Shown piece by piece: positions 35,240 to 45,649 of a DNA stretch of 64,000 bases. A model generated the notes under the pieces. The model did no database searches. It was not told the DNA's origin and saw nothing but the letters and a program-made list of their open reading frames with translations. The DNA lies in contig NZ_VNIB01000003.1 of the NCBI RefSeq assembly GCF_008124615.1, positions 124,001 to 188,000 on the forward strand, written 5' to 3'. The stretch is from Geothermobacter ehrlichii (GTDB lineage Bacteria > Desulfobacterota > Desulfuromonadia > Desulfuromonadales > Geothermobacteraceae). Position 1 is the first letter of the stretch. The number at the start of each line of letters is the position of its first letter. The translations under genes were made by a program, and so were the position numbers.

Positions 35240-35242
35240 TCC

Positions 35243-35905
35243 ATGTCTCTCTACCCGGTCATGCTCGATCTGCGGGACCGGCTCTGCCTTGTCGTCGGCG
35301 GTGGCAGGGTCGGCTGTCGCAAGATACGGGGGTTGCTCGCTGCAGGGGCGCGGGTGCGGCTTGTCAGTCCGGCCTGCAGCGAGAGGTTGACCCATCCGGC
35401 GTTCGAATGGCGGCAGCGTCCCTATCGCCGGGGCGATCTGGCCGGAGCCCGTCTGGTTTTTGCGGCCACCGACGACCCCGCCGTCAATCGCGCGGTGGCC
35501 GACGAGGCGCGAAAGATGGGAGTGCCGGTTAATGTCGCCACCGGCGGCCATGACGGCGATCTGCTGCTTCCGGCGGTGCGGCGGCGCGGGGCGATCGTGC
35601 TTGCGGTCAGCACCGGGGGGGGCAGTCCGGCCCTGAGTGCCGTTGTCGCCGACAGGTTGTTTCAGCAGTTGGGTCCCGAATGGGAACGGGTACTGGAGAT
35701 CGCCAGCCGTTTACGCCGCCGTTCGTTGACATCCCCGAAAAGTGCGGAATATAATCAATCCATTTTGCGCCAGCTGCTCGACGACGGTCTTGCCGGGCTG
35801 CTGCGCAGCGGGCGGCGCGAGGCCGTTGACGAGCTGCTGCGGCGCCATTGCGGCGTTGACGGGCTGGCTGAACTGGGCATCGACTCTTTGGAACCATTGC
35901 CATGA
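35243..35905 (+). CDS. Precorrin-2 dehydrogenase / sirohydrochlorin ferrochelatase (CysG N-terminal type)
   Basis: 220 residues. NAD-binding GGGRVGCRKIRGLLAAGARV, then FAATDDPAVNRAVADEARKMGVPVNV and the STGGGSPALSAVVADRL loop, as in Met8/CysG-B. It oxidises precorrin-2 and inserts iron to make sirohaem. The last 50 residues are a helical extension. The stop overlaps the next start. It complements the uroporphyrinogen methylase domain encoded downstream in the same operon. Confidence 0.92.
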   Translation: MSLYPVMLDLRDRLCLVVGGGRVGCRKIRGLLAAGARVRLVSPACSERLTHPAFEWRQRPYRRGDLAGARLVFAATDDPAVNRAVADEARKMGVPVNVATGGHDGDLLLPAVRRRGAIVLAVSTGGGSPALSAVVADRLFQQLGPEWERVLEIASRLRRRSLTSPKSAEYNQSILRQLLDDGLAGLLRSGRREAVDELLRRHCGVDGLAELGIDSLEPLP

Positions 35906-36738
35906 ATGCCGATATTCTGCTCTACAAGATCACCCTCCTGATCTATTTTGTCGCCACGGTCCTCTATCTCATCGATGTTATCGGGCGCCGGCAGAAGGTC
36001 GGCAATCTCGCCCGCTGGGTTCTGGTCGGCGGCTTTCTGGTCCACTGTGCCACTATCGTGGCGCGCTATGTGGCGGCCGGACATGTGCCGGTGGTCAATT
36101 TGCAGGAGTCCCTCTCCTTCTTCGCCCTGGCCATCGTCGGCGCCTTTCTGCTGTTTGACCTGAAATACCGGCTGACCATCCTGGGCGCTTTCAGCTGTCC
36201 GCTGGCACTGGCGATGATGATCTTCGGCGCGGCGGCCAAAAGTCCGGTCTCGACTGCCAACCCGGCGCTCGACAGCTGGTGGTTTCCCATTCACATCAGT
36301 CTCGCCTTTGCCGGCTACGCGATCTTCGCTCTCGCCTTCGCTGCCGGGGTGATGTATCTGATGCAGGAGCGGATGCTCAAGAGCAAGCGTTTCTCCGGCC
36401 TCTATTACCGTCTGCCGTCGCTGGAGGTGCTCGACAGCATCAATTACAAGTGCCTGACGTTCGGTTTTCCCCTGATGACCATGGGCATCATTTCCGGGGC
36501 GGTCTGGGCCAACTCGGCCTGGGGCGGCTACTGGCGCTGGGATCCGAAGGAGACCTGGGCGCTGATTACCTGGTTTCTCTATGCGGCCCTGTTGCACGGC
36601 CGGCTGACGATCGGCTGGCGCGGCCAGCGGGCGGCCATCTTTGCCATCATCGGCTTTCTCTGCCTGCTGTTCACCTTCCTCGGCGTCAATACCCTGATGT
36701 CCGACCTGCACAGCTTCAACACCCTAGAAGGCAAGTAG
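35902..36738 (+). CDS. Cytochrome c assembly protein CcsB/ResC-like (HemX type)
   Basis: 278 residues with about eight transmembrane segments. The tryptophan-rich haem-handling motif [18 protein letters not shown] (about 210-227) and nearby conserved histidines identify the CcsB/CcmC/HemX superfamily. It takes part in haem export or attachment to c-type cytochromes; placement next to hemA is typical in this bacterial group. Start overlaps the previous gene by four bases. Confidence 0.9.
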   Translation: MNADILLYKITLLIYFVATVLYLIDVIGRRQKVGNLARWVLVGGFLVHCATIVARYVAAGHVPVVNLQESLSFFALAIVGAFLLFDLKYRLTILGAFSCPLALAMMIFGAAAKSPVSTANPALDSWWFPIHISLAFAGYAIFALAFAAGVMYLMQERMLKSKRFSGLYYRLPSLEVLDSINYKCLTFGFPLMTMGIISGAVWANSAWGGYWRWDPKETWALITWFLYAALLHGRLTIGWRGQRAAIFAIIGFLCLLFTFLGVNTLMSDLHSFNTLEGK

Positions 36739-36755
36739 GGGAGGCCCGGGGATTC

Positions 36756-38069
36756 ATGAACATCATTGTTGTCGGACTCAGTCACCATACGGCGCCGGTT
36801 GAAATTCGGGAGCGGGTCGCCTTTGCTCCCGAAGCCATGGAAGAGCCCCTGAAGCAGGTTCTTGCTCTGCCCGAAATCGCCGAAACCATTATCGTCTCGA
36901 CCTGCAATCGGGTCGAAATCTATGCCACGACCCGTGATGCTGAAGCGGGCATCGCGGTGTTGCGCCGCTTTCTCGCCCGTTACCATGGCCTTGCCGACGA
37001 GGTTCTGGCCCCCCATCTTTACGATTACCAGGGGGCGGAGGCGATTCGCCATGTCTTCCGGGTTGCTTCCAGCCTCGATTCGATGGTGATCGGCGAGCCG
37101 CAGATTCTTGGCCAGATCAAGACCGCCTACGGCTATGCCAGCGAATACCGGACGGTCGGCCTGATTCTCAATCGTTTCCTGCACAAGGCCTTCTCCGTCG
37201 CCAAGCGGGTGCGGACAGAGACCAACATCGCCGGCAACGCCGTCTCCGTCTCCTTTGCCGCCGTCGAACTGGCGCGCAAGATTTTCGGTAGCCTTGACGG
37301 CAAGGTGGTGCTGCTGATCGGCGCCGGCGAGATGTGCGAACTGGCGGCGCGGCATTTCATCAACAACGGCATCAGCCGGGTTCTGGTGACCAACCGCACC
37401 TTTGCCCGGGCCGAGAAGCTGGCCGCCGAATTCAACGGCCGGCCCATTCCCTTCGACGAGTACGTGGACCATCTTCCGGAAGCTGACATCGTGTTGACCT
37501 CGACCGGGACACCGAACTTCATCCTGGTGCGCAGCCAGGTGGAAAAGGTGCTCAGACAACGGCGCAACCGGCCGATGTTCTTTATCGATATCGCCGTGCC
37601 GCGCGATATTGATCCGGAGGTCAACGAGGTTGCCAATGTCTATCTCTACGATGTCGATGACCTGCAGGGCGTGGTGCAGGCCAACCTGAAGGAACGGCAG
37701 AAAGAGGCGAAAAAGGCCGAGGCGATCATCGACCAGGAGATCGGCCAGTTTCATGGCTGGCTGGCGACTCTCGAGGTCAAGCCGACCATCGTTTCTCTGC
37801 GGCGGAAATTCGAGGAAATCCGGCAGAATGAGGTCGAGAAGACCCTGCGCAATCTGAAACATCTCGGCCCGAAGGAAGAAAAGGCGATTCACGCCATGAC
37901 CTCGGCCATCATCAACAAGATCCTGCATTCCCCCATCAGCCGTCTCAAACAGGCGCAGAACGGGGATGACGGCGATCTGTACGTCGACGCGCTGCGGGCC
38001 CTGTTCGAGCTGGAGGTGGTGCCGGCGCAGACGGAATTGAGGCCGTTGGGCGAATCCGGACAGGACTGA
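36756..38069 (+). CDS. hemA: Glutamyl-tRNA reductase
   Basis: 437 residues. Catalytic Cys50 lies in [23 protein letters not shown] starts the protein; [13 protein letters not shown] and the NADPH-binding [13 protein letters not shown] follow, then a C-terminal dimerisation helix. First committed step of C5 haem synthesis, using Glu-tRNA; a tRNA-Glu gene is elsewhere in this window. Confidence 0.97.
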   Translation: MNIIVVGLSHHTAPVEIRERVAFAPEAMEEPLKQVLALPEIAETIIVSTCNRVEIYATTRDAEAGIAVLRRFLARYHGLADEVLAPHLYDYQGAEAIRHVFRVASSLDSMVIGEPQILGQIKTAYGYASEYRTVGLILNRFLHKAFSVAKRVRTETNIAGNAVSVSFAAVELARKIFGSLDGKVVLLIGAGEMCELAARHFINNGISRVLVTNRTFARAEKLAAEFNGRPIPFDEYVDHLPEADIVLTSTGTPNFILVRSQVEKVLRQRRNRPMFFIDIAVPRDIDPEVNEVANVYLYDVDDLQGVVQANLKERQKEAKKAEAIIDQEIGQFHGWLATLEVKPTIVSLRRKFEEIRQNEVEKTLRNLKHLGPKEEKAIHAMTSAIINKILHSPISRLKQAQNGDDGDLYVDALRALFELEVVPAQTELRPLGESGQD

Positions 38070-38102
38070 CATCAAAGCACGGCAAGGAGCTTAGACAGAA
38101 AC

Positions 38103-39065
38103 ATGGCCAAAAAGAAGCTGAAAATCGGCACCCGCGCCAGTCAGCTTGCCCTCTGGCAGGCGAACTGGGTCAGGCAGCAGCTGGAAAACCGTTACCCCGA
38201 CCTCGAGGTCGAGTTGGTCAAGATCAAGACCCAGGGCGACAAGATTCTCGACGTTCCGCTGGCCATGGTCGGCGGCAAGGGGCTGTTCGTCAAGGAGATC
38301 GAGGAAGCCATGCTGCGGGGCGAGGTCGATATCGCCGTGCACTCGATGAAGGATGTGCCGACCGTTTTCCCCGACGGTCTGGACCTTCGCTGTATCACCG
38401 CCCGCGAGGATGTGCGCGACATCTGCATTCTCAAGCCCGGCTACAAGAGCTTTCGCGACCTGCCGCCGGGAGCGCGCATCGGCACTTCGTCATTGCGGCG
38501 CAAGGCCCAGCTGCTGCAGCTGCGGCCGGATTTCAGGATGGTCGATATTCGTGGCAATGTCGAAACCCGCATCCGCAAGCTGACCGAAGAGGACCTCGAC
38601 GCGGTGGTGCTGGCGGCCGCCGGCATGAAGCGGCTCGGTTTTGCCGAACAGATCAGCGAGTATCTGCCGGTGGATATCTCCCTGCCTGCCATCGGCCAGG
38701 GGGCTCTTGGTCTGGAAAGCCGCATCGACGACGATGAAACCAACGCTCTGATCGACTTTTTCAACGAGCCGGCCACGGCGGCGGCGGTGACGGCCGAGCG
38801 GGCCCTGCTGGCACGGCTCGAAGGCGGCTGCCAGGTGCCAATTGCCGCCTATGCCACTGTCGAGGGACAGACGATGACTTTGCGCGGGCTGGTGGCCAGT
38901 GTCGACGGGGCGGAAGTGATTCGCGGTGAAATCAGCGGCCCGAGCGGGGAGGCGACCCGGCTCGGTACCGCGTTGGCCGACGATCTGATTTTGCGCGGCG
39001 CCGGCAGGATTCTGAACGAGGTCTACGGCACCGAAACCTTTCAGCCGGACCGCGAAGACGTCTGA
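38103..39065 (+). CDS. hemC: Hydroxymethylbilane synthase
   Basis: 320 residues. KIGTRASQLALWQANWV at the start, HSMKDVP, IGTSSLRRKAQLLQLRPD and the cofactor-binding cysteine in LEGGCQVPIAAYA (Cys243). It assembles four porphobilinogens into hydroxymethylbilane. Lies 33 bases after hemA. Confidence 0.97.
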   Translation: MAKKKLKIGTRASQLALWQANWVRQQLENRYPDLEVELVKIKTQGDKILDVPLAMVGGKGLFVKEIEEAMLRGEVDIAVHSMKDVPTVFPDGLDLRCITAREDVRDICILKPGYKSFRDLPPGARIGTSSLRRKAQLLQLRPDFRMVDIRGNVETRIRKLTEEDLDAVVLAAAGMKRLGFAEQISEYLPVDISLPAIGQGALGLESRIDDDETNALIDFFNEPATAAAVTAERALLARLEGGCQVPIAAYATVEGQTMTLRGLVASVDGAEVIRGEISGPSGEATRLGTALADDLILRGAGRILNEVYGTETFQPDREDV

Positions 39066-39083
39066 TTCTGACTGCAGACTGCG

Positions 39084-40613
39084 ATGATTGCTGAGCGCAC
39101 AGAGACGGGCATGGTCTACCTGGTCGGTGCCGGACCGGGCGACCCGGGCCTGATCACCGCCCGCGGGCTGGACTGCCTGCGCTGTGCCGAGGTGGTCGTC
39201 TACGATTATCTGGCCAACCCGGTCTTTCTCGACGAAGTGCCTGCCGGGGCCGAGCGGATCTATGTCGGCAAGACCTGTGGTTGTCACCATACACCCCAGG
39301 AGCGTATCAACCGTCTGCTTGTCGATCGGGCACGGGCGGGCAAAAGGGTGGTCCGCCTCAAGGGTGGCGACCCCTTCATCTTCGGCCGGGGCGGCGAGGA
39401 AGCGCAGGCGCTGTTCGAGGCCGGCATCCCCTTCGAGGTGGTGCCGGGGGTGACGGCCGGGTTCGCCGCCGCGGCCTACGCCGGCATCCCTCTGACCCAT
39501 CGGGATCATACCACCAGTCTCGGACTCTTTACCGGCCACGAAAAGCCGGAAAAGAAGCTCTCCAGCCTCGACTGGGAAAAGCTGGCCACCGGCATCGGCA
39601 CCCTGGTCTTCTACATGGGCATGACCAATCTGCCGGTCATCTGCGAGCAGATGATGCGCCATGGCCGGTCGCCGCAGACGCCGGTTGCGGTCATTCGCTG
39701 GGCGACGACGCCCCGGCAGCAGGTGGTCGAGGGGACCCTGGAATCGATCGTCGACGAAGTGGCAAGAGCCGGCTTGCGGCCGCCGGCGGTCATCATTGTC
39801 GGCGAGGTGGTCGGCCTGCGCCGGCAATTGCGCTGGTTCGAGGATCGACCCCTGCTCGGCCGGCGGATTCTGGTCACCCGCGCCGCGGGCGGTGCCGGCG
39901 ATTTCGGCCGTCTGTTGGAGCAGCGCGGGGCGGAAGCGGTGCTCTGTCCGGTGATCGCCTTCGCCGATCCGGCGGATTTTGCGCCGCTCGATGCCGCCAT
40001 CGAGGCCTTGGCCGGCTATGACGATCTGGTTCTGACTTCGGCCAACGCCGTCGCGCGTTTTTTCGACCGCCTGCGCCGGCTGGGTCGCGACCTGCGGGCA
40101 CTGGGCGGGGTACGGGTGGTGGCCGTCGGACCGAAGACGGCGAAGGCCCTGGAGGAGCGGGGGATTCTCGCCGATCTCGTCCCGGCCGACAGCCGGGCCG
40201 AGGGGGTGGTGGCCGAGCTGCTGGCTGCCGGTGTTGCCGGTCGTCGCATTCTCTATCCGCGCGCCGAGTTGGCCCGCACGGTCATTCCTGACGAACTGGG
40301 CAAGGCTGGCGCCAGCGTCGATGCACCGGTGCTCTATCGCACCCTGCCCGATGCCGAAGGCACCGCCCGGCTGCAGCAGGCCCTTGCCGGCGGGCTGGAC
40401 GCGGTGACCTTCACTTCGTCGTCGACTGTGGTCAATCTGTTCGAATTGGCCGATGACGACCAGCGGCGGCAGCTGGCGACGCTGCCTCTTTTTTCCATTG
40501 GTCCCGAAACCAGCCGGACCCTGCGCCGGCTCGGTTTGCCGATTGCCGGCGAGGCGAAGTCGTCGACCCTGGAAGGGCTCGCCGAAGCCGTAACCGCTTA
40601 TTTCAGCGGTTGA
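39084..40613 (+). CDS. cobA-hemD: Uroporphyrinogen-III C-methyltransferase fused to uroporphyrinogen-III synthase
   Basis: 509 residues. The first half is Cob[58 protein letters not shown]. From about residue 255 the HemD fold follows ([54 protein letters not shown]). One protein thus makes uroporphyrinogen III and diverts part to precorrin-2 for sirohaem or cobalamin. CobA-HemD fusions are known in several groups. Confidence 0.94.
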   Translation: MIAERTETGMVYLVGAGPGDPGLITARGLDCLRCAEVVVYDYLANPVFLDEVPAGAERIYVGKTCGCHHTPQERINRLLVDRARAGKRVVRLKGGDPFIFGRGGEEAQALFEAGIPFEVVPGVTAGFAAAAYAGIPLTHRDHTTSLGLFTGHEKPEKKLSSLDWEKLATGIGTLVFYMGMTNLPVICEQMMRHGRSPQTPVAVIRWATTPRQQVVEGTLESIVDEVARAGLRPPAVIIVGEVVGLRRQLRWFEDRPLLGRRILVTRAAGGAGDFGRLLEQRGAEAVLCPVIAFADPADFAPLDAAIEALAGYDDLVLTSANAVARFFDRLRRLGRDLRALGGVRVVAVGPKTAKALEERGILADLVPADSRAEGVVAELLAAGVAGRRILYPRAELARTVIPDELGKAGASVDAPVLYRTLPDAEGTARLQQALAGGLDAVTFTSSSTVVNLFELADDDQRRQLATLPLFSIGPETSRTLRRLGLPIAGEAKSSTLEGLAEAVTAYFSG

Positions 40614-40657
40614 CGGGCGCATAGCCGCCTGTTGGCCGCAGCGACTGGAGGTGCCAG

Positions 40658-41632
<975 letters not shown>

Positions 41633-41658
41633 ATCCGCGTCCTGGATCGGCAAGCTTA

Positions 41659-41687
41659 CGCCCTGCCCAGGTGGCAGGGCGTTTGTT
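41659..41687 (+). terminator. Terminator of the haem operon
   Basis: CGCCCTGCC, four-base loop, GGCAGGGCG and TTTGTTT, 27 bases after the hemB stop. Confidence 0.88.
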
Positions 41688-41694
41688 TAGGGGA

Positions 41695-41898
41695 TTACCA
41701 GGGATGTTCGGCCGCCTGCGCGATGGCCCGAAGCTTCGGAGCCAGACGCGGAAGCTCGGCGGCGGTGGTGTGAGCGGAGACTTGCCGACGGCTGTTGGCC
41801 CGGGCGTCGGCCTGGTCCTGCGGGTTGCACAGAAGCATGCCCCCCACCAGAAGCAGGGCGAGCAGGGTGACGCAGAGGGCGTATCCTTGCTGGTTCAT
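41695..41898 (-). CDS. Small single-span membrane or exported protein
   Basis: 67 residues: a hydrophobic N-terminal segment (GYALCVTLLALLLVGGMLLC) and an Ala/Arg-rich soluble tail. GGAG precedes the ATG by seven bases. Whether the segment is cleaved as a lipoprotein signal (the Cys at its end) or stays as an anchor is unclear. Function unknown. Confidence 0.55.
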   Translation of the reverse strand: MNQQGYALCVTLLALLLVGGMLLCNPQDQADARANSRRQVSAHTTAAELPRLAPKLRAIAQAAEHPW

Positions 41899-41959
41899 GG
41901 CGTTTTCTCCGGTAAAGATGTGCGCTTTTTACCTTTTCGACATCCGGGTGGTAAAATTT

Positions 41960-41983
41960 TAGCAGCAAACAGTCTGCTATACT
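41960..41983 (+). promoter_or_regulatory. Inverted repeat overlapping a -10 hexamer upstream of the DUF2270 gene
   Basis: TAGCAG-CAAACAGT-CTGCTA is followed without a gap by the rest of a TATACT hexamer (41978-41983). It looks like an operator at the promoter of the DUF2270/M16 pair. Confidence 0.4.
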
Positions 41984-42023
41984 TGCAGCTGAACGGGCCG
42001 ACAAGCCGGAAGGCGGAGTTTTC

Positions 42024-42704
42024 ATGCCGGAATCGATGCAGGAGAGCCAGCCGCTCAGCCGCTCCGAACAGATCACGGCCATCTCCCACTACTACCGGGC
42101 CGAAGTGCAGCGCAGTCTCGCCTGGCGGGAGCGTCTGGACAGGACCACCAACTGGGCGGGAGCGACCGCTACCGCCTTTCTCGCCTTCGGGTTTTCGCAT
42201 CCGGAAATCCATCATTCGATCTTCGCCTTCGGCTACGGCATCCTCTTTATTCTGCTTTTCATCGAGGCGCGCCGGTTCCGTTTCTTCGATGCCTACGAAT
42301 ACCGGGTGCGCCTGTTGAATCAGTATTTCATCTACGATATTCTGGCGCACGGTTCGCTGCCGACCGACTTCGACCAGGAAGACAGAACCTACTGGCGGGC
42401 GGAGCTGGCCTCGGATTTGCGCTATCCGCAGTACAAGATGGGATTGCGTTCCGCTCTTTGCCGGCGGCTGCGGGCCAACTACGTCTATTTCTACGTGCTG
42501 CTGGTCTGCGCCTGGATGGTCAAGGTCTGGATTCATCCCCAGGTGGCCCGGAGCTGGGACGACTTTTTGCGCCAGGGTTCCATCGGCGATCTACCCGGCA
42601 CCATGGTCCTGCTGCTGCAGCTCGTCTTCGTTGCCTGTCTGCTGTGGTTCAGCCATCTCGGTCGCCGCAGCTACGGTGGCCGGGACATGCTGCATACCAA
42701 GTAA
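42024..42704 (+). CDS. DUF2270 integral membrane protein
   Basis: 226 residues. HYYRAEVQRSLAWRERLDRTTNWA at the start is the DUF2270 signature; four hydrophobic segments follow (about 48-68, 66-82, 165-180, 198-220). The family is of unknown function. It is 14 bases upstream of an M16 peptidase gene and probably co-transcribed. Confidence 0.85.
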   Translation: MPESMQESQPLSRSEQITAISHYYRAEVQRSLAWRERLDRTTNWAGATATAFLAFGFSHPEIHHSIFAFGYGILFILLFIEARRFRFFDAYEYRVRLLNQYFIYDILAHGSLPTDFDQEDRTYWRAELASDLRYPQYKMGLRSALCRRLRANYVYFYVLLVCAWMVKVWIHPQVARSWDDFLRQGSIGDLPGTMVLLLQLVFVACLLWFSHLGRRSYGGRDMLHTK

Positions 42705-42718
42705 GGTTCGGAAATTCT

Positions 42719-43999
42719 ATGCAGATCGAAAGCGAGCGCCTTGCCAACGGCCTGCGGCTGGTGGTGGTGCGGATGCCCCACCTGCACAGTGTCGAGATGG
42801 TCTGCTATGTCGGCGTCGGTGGCCGGAACGAAACCCGGCCAACGGCCGGCATCTCCCATTTCGTCGAGCACATGCTGTTTCGTGGTTGCGACGGCTACCC
42901 GGACAGCATCACCCTGGAGCGGGCCTTCGAGGATATCGGCGGCGGCGCCAACGCCACCACAGATGTCGAGACCACCTGCTATTTCAGCCGGCTGCATCCG
43001 GAGCGTCTGGAAGAGGGCGCCCGGCTTTTCGCCGCCCTGCTGCGCACGCCGTACTGGCGCGAGATGGAGACCGAGCGCCGGATCATCCTCGAAGAGGCGC
43101 GGGAGGACTGGAACGAACAGGGGGAGATCATCAACCCCGATACCCTGACCAACGCCCTGCTCTGGCCCGGCACCGCCCTCGGCCAGCCACTGATCGGTAC
43201 GGCGGAGTCGCTGCAGGCGCTGGCGTCGGCGGATCTGCGGGGCCATCATGCCCGCTACTATGCGCCCGCCAACGTCGTGATCGTTCTCGCCGGACGGGTG
43301 GAGCCTGACCGGGCCCTGGCCGCCGTCGACAGGGCTTTCGGCGACTGGCGCGTCGCCGGGCCGGACTTCACGAAGGTGTCTCTGCCGACGATGCAGGGGC
43401 CGGCTTCGGTCTGGGTGCGCGATTCGGCTTCGCAGATCAATGTTCAGTTCGCCCTGCGCCTGCCCTGGGGGCGGGAAGGTTCCGGCGCCTTTCCCCTGCG
43501 CATCTGGCGTCGCATCCTTTCCTGGGGCGGCGGCTCGCGGCTGATGCTGCGGCTGCGGGAAGAACTCGGCCTGACCTACCATGTCGAGGCCGCGCTGCAC
43601 CTGCTTGCCGACACCGGTACCCTGACCATCGATCTGGCGCTGCAGCCAGACAATCTGGTGCGGGGAGTGAGCGAGGTTCTGCTCCAGTTGCGGCGCATGG
43701 TGGAGGAGCCGCCGGCGGTGGACGAGCTGGCGCGGGCGGTGCGCAATTTCCGTTACGACCTCGACTACAGCCGGGATATCCCGGAAGAGATGGCGGTTCG
43801 CTACGGCTGGGGAGAACTGGTCGGCTACCGGCGCAGCATCGAACAGGACCTGGCGGCGGCCGAGGCGCTGACACCGGCGATGATGCGGCAGGTGGCGGAA
43901 GAGGTGGTCCGGTCCGACCGGCTGGCCCTTGCCGTGGTCGGTCCCTGGCGCCCGGAGCAGCGGGAGGCGGTGGAACGCCTGCTGCGCCAGCCGTTCTGA
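42719..43999 (+). CDS. M16-family zinc peptidase
   Basis: 426 residues. The inverted zinc motif HFVEH (His47, Glu50, His51) with the third ligand region ETERRIILEEAREDWNE is intact, so this is an active-type subunit with both halves of one M16 repeat pair. Related to processing peptidases (PqqL, MPP-beta-like). No signal peptide, probably cytoplasmic. Long hairpin terminator downstream. Confidence 0.92.
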   Translation: MQIESERLANGLRLVVVRMPHLHSVEMVCYVGVGGRNETRPTAGISHFVEHMLFRGCDGYPDSITLERAFEDIGGGANATTDVETTCYFSRLHPERLEEGARLFAALLRTPYWREMETERRIILEEAREDWNEQGEIINPDTLTNALLWPGTALGQPLIGTAESLQALASADLRGHHARYYAPANVVIVLAGRVEPDRALAAVDRAFGDWRVAGPDFTKVSLPTMQGPASVWVRDSASQINVQFALRLPWGREGSGAFPLRIWRRILSWGGGSRLMLRLREELGLTYHVEAALHLLADTGTLTIDLALQPDNLVRGVSEVLLQLRRMVEEPPAVDELARAVRNFRYDLDYSRDIPEEMAVRYGWGELVGYRRSIEQDLAAAEALTPAMMRQVAEEVVRSDRLALAVVGPWRPEQREAVERLLRQPF

Positions 44000-44019
44000 G
44001 GCCGGCGGGAAGATGTGAA

Positions 44020-44066
44020 TGACGACGGGCCTGCCGGCATGTTGCCGGCAGGCCCGTCGTCGTTTG
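44020..44066. terminator. Long hairpin terminator between the convergent M16 and aminotransferase genes
   Basis: GACGACGGGCCTGCCGGCA and its exact inverse, with a two- to three-base loop and GTTTG after it: a nearly 20-base-pair stem. Confidence 0.85.
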
Positions 44067-44072
44067 TGGCAG

Positions 44073-45377
44073 TCAGGATTCCAGGTAGCGGGGAATCACT
44101 TCGGCCAGGGTCTGGAAAATCCGGGTGAAGGTCTGCTCGTCCCGCTCCAGCAGGGTGATGCGGAACCCGAGTTCGGGGGTCGAGAAGGAGGAGAGGGGAA
44201 CGACGCAGATGCCGGTCGAGGCCAGCAGGTAGTAGACGAAGCGTTTGTCGAGGGTCATGCCCGGTTCGGCGACCAGTTTTTCCACCAGCTGCCGGACGCC
44301 GTCGTTGTCGATGGGCAGGGTCTGGTCGTGGCGCAGCCGGCCGCGCTCGAAGATCACGCTCATGTAGAAGGCGCCGTTGGTCCGGTTGACCTCGATGCCG
44401 GGCACGTCCTTGAGCAGGTCGTAGGCGATGTTGGAGAACTTTTCGTAGCGCGCCTTGCGCTCCTCGAGCCAGCCGGGATATTTCGGATGGCTGAGAATCA
44501 GCGGAATCGCCTTCTGCGGCAGGGTGGTCGAGCAGACCTCGACCATCTTCGAGTCGACAATGCTCTGGATGTAGCGGGCGAAGACCGGATCCTTGTCGGC
44601 GTTGTAGACCTCGATCCAGCCGCAGCGCGAGCCGGGCCAGGGTACTTCCTTGCTGATCCCCTTCATCGAGATCGCCGGCACGTCCCCCACCAGGTCGGAG
44701 ATCGGCCGGGACGACTGCCCGTTGTAGATGAGATTCATGTAGATTTCGTCGGCGATGATGAACAGATCGAACTCGCGGGCGATGGCGATCATTTCCCGCA
44801 GGATGCGCTCCGGGTAGACGGCGCCGGTCGGGTTGTCGGGATTGATGATCAGGATGCCGGCGATCGACGGATTGTACTTGACCGACAGCCGCAAATCGTC
44901 AAGGTCGGGGTACCAGTTGTTGTGGGGGTCGAGGCGGTAGGTGACCGGCTTCTGTCCCGAATGGGCTCCTTCGGCCGAGGAATGGGTCGAATAGGTGGGC
45001 GAGGGGCCGATCACCCGCGCCTCGCGCCGCAGCAGGCCGTAGACCTTCTGGATGGCGTCGCCCAGGCCGTTGAAGAAGATGATGTCTTCCGGCGTGATCT
45101 GGGCACCGCCGCGGGCGTTGTTCAGCTGCGCCAGAAATTCCCTGGTTTCGAGAACGCCCTTGGTGGCGCAGTAGCCGTAGGAGCAGTCCTTCATCGCCAG
45201 GTCGGCGACGATCTGCTTCATCCAGTCCGGAATCTTCTCCCCCTTGGCGATGGGGTCGCCGATATTCTCCATGTTGGTACGGATGCCGAGCTGCTGCAGC
45301 TTTTCGGCGATCTCGACGATGGCGCGGATTTCGTAGGTCCATTCCCCGGCGCCGATGTGGACGATGTTGTTGCGCAT
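44073..45377 (-). CDS. Class I/II PLP-dependent aminotransferase (candidate alanine-forming)
   Basis: 434 residues of fold-type I. The PLP lysine is K243 in MKGISKEVPWPGSRCGW; NPDNPTGAVYPE and IADEIYMNLIYNG are the expected cofactor-binding stretches. The family (COG0436) includes aspartate, alanine and other aminotransferases, and sequence alone does not fix the substrate. The preceding leader peptide is alanine-rich and ends at an attenuator, which suggests alanine synthesis from pyruvate and glutamate (inference). Its promoter must lie beyond the terminator at 45410-45438. Confidence 0.9.
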   Translation of the reverse strand: MRNNIVHIGAGEWTYEIRAIVEIAEKLQQLGIRTNMENIGDPIAKGEKIPDWMKQIVADLAMKDCSYGYCATKGVLETREFLAQLNNARGGAQITPEDIIFFNGLGDAIQKVYGLLRREARVIGPSPTYSTHSSAEGAHSGQKPVTYRLDPHNNWYPDLDDLRLSVKYNPSIAGILIINPDNPTGAVYPERILREMIAIAREFDLFIIADEIYMNLIYNGQSSRPISDLVGDVPAISMKGISKEVPWPGSRCGWIEVYNADKDPVFARYIQSIVDSKMVEVCSTTLPQKAIPLILSHPKYPGWLEERKARYEKFSNIAYDLLKDVPGIEVNRTNGAFYMSVIFERGRLRHDQTLPIDNDGVRQLVEKLVAEPGMTLDKRFVYYLLASTGICVVPLSSFSTPELGFRITLLERDEQTFTRIFQTLAEVIPRYLES

Positions 45378-45409
45378 GTCAGTCTCTCCTGCTTTGATGG
45401 GGCGACAAT

Positions 45410-45438
45410 AAAAAAGGCCATGGACGGTGCCATGGCCT
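45410..45438 (-). terminator. Attenuator terminator in the aminotransferase leader
   Basis: Minus strand AGGCCATGG, loop CACCGT, CCATGGCCT and TTTTTT: a nine-base-pair intrinsic terminator 33 bases before the start codon. It points only along the minus strand (no T tract on the other). Its 5' arm can instead pair with CATGGC in the end of the leader peptide gene (45470-45478). Confidence 0.85.
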
Positions 45439-45460
45439 GGTCAGTTCGTATCTGCCGTTA

Positions 45461-45577
45461 TCAGCAGACGCTGCCATGAACACACCCGTTCCCTGCGGCG
45501 TTTGCGGCCGCGGCGGTGGTAGCTCGTGCTGCGTTGGCAGCCGGCGACGGAATGGCGGATGCTTTGACGATGTTCAT
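45461..45577 (-). CDS. Alanine-rich leader peptide of the aminotransferase attenuator
   Basis: 38 codons from ATG 45577 to TGA 45461. It contains 13 alanines, 11 of them among residues 13-28 (AANAARATTAAAANAA). The first Ala pair (GCT GCC, positions 45541-45536) can pair with GGCAGC at the leader end, giving the protector stem of a classical attenuator. The start codon has no obvious ribosome site but lies about 12 bases after the expected transcript start. Not annotated by normal gene finding because of its size. Confidence 0.6.
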   Translation of the reverse strand: MNIVKASAIPSPAANAARATTAAAANAAGNGCVHGSVC

Positions 45578-45597
45578 GGCTCGCAATGTTATCGGGC

Positions 45598-45627
45598 TGG
45601 TTAGCACAGCCGGAACGTCTTTGTCAA
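45598..45627 (-). promoter_or_regulatory. Promoter of the leader-aminotransferase unit
   Basis: Minus strand TTGACA (45627-45622), 18-base spacer, TAACCA (45603-45598), just upstream of the leader peptide start at 45577. Confidence 0.6.
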
Positions 45628-45649
45628 CCGGGAAGATGCGCCCGGTGCC

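Noticed and set aside
45410-45438. The hairpin as a simple terminator for the upstream SH3 protein gene
   Set aside because: It lies more than 200 bases after that gene and only 33 bases before the aminotransferase start, leaving no room for a promoter between hairpin and gene. An attenuator explains the position better, although it may also stop read-through from the SH3 gene.
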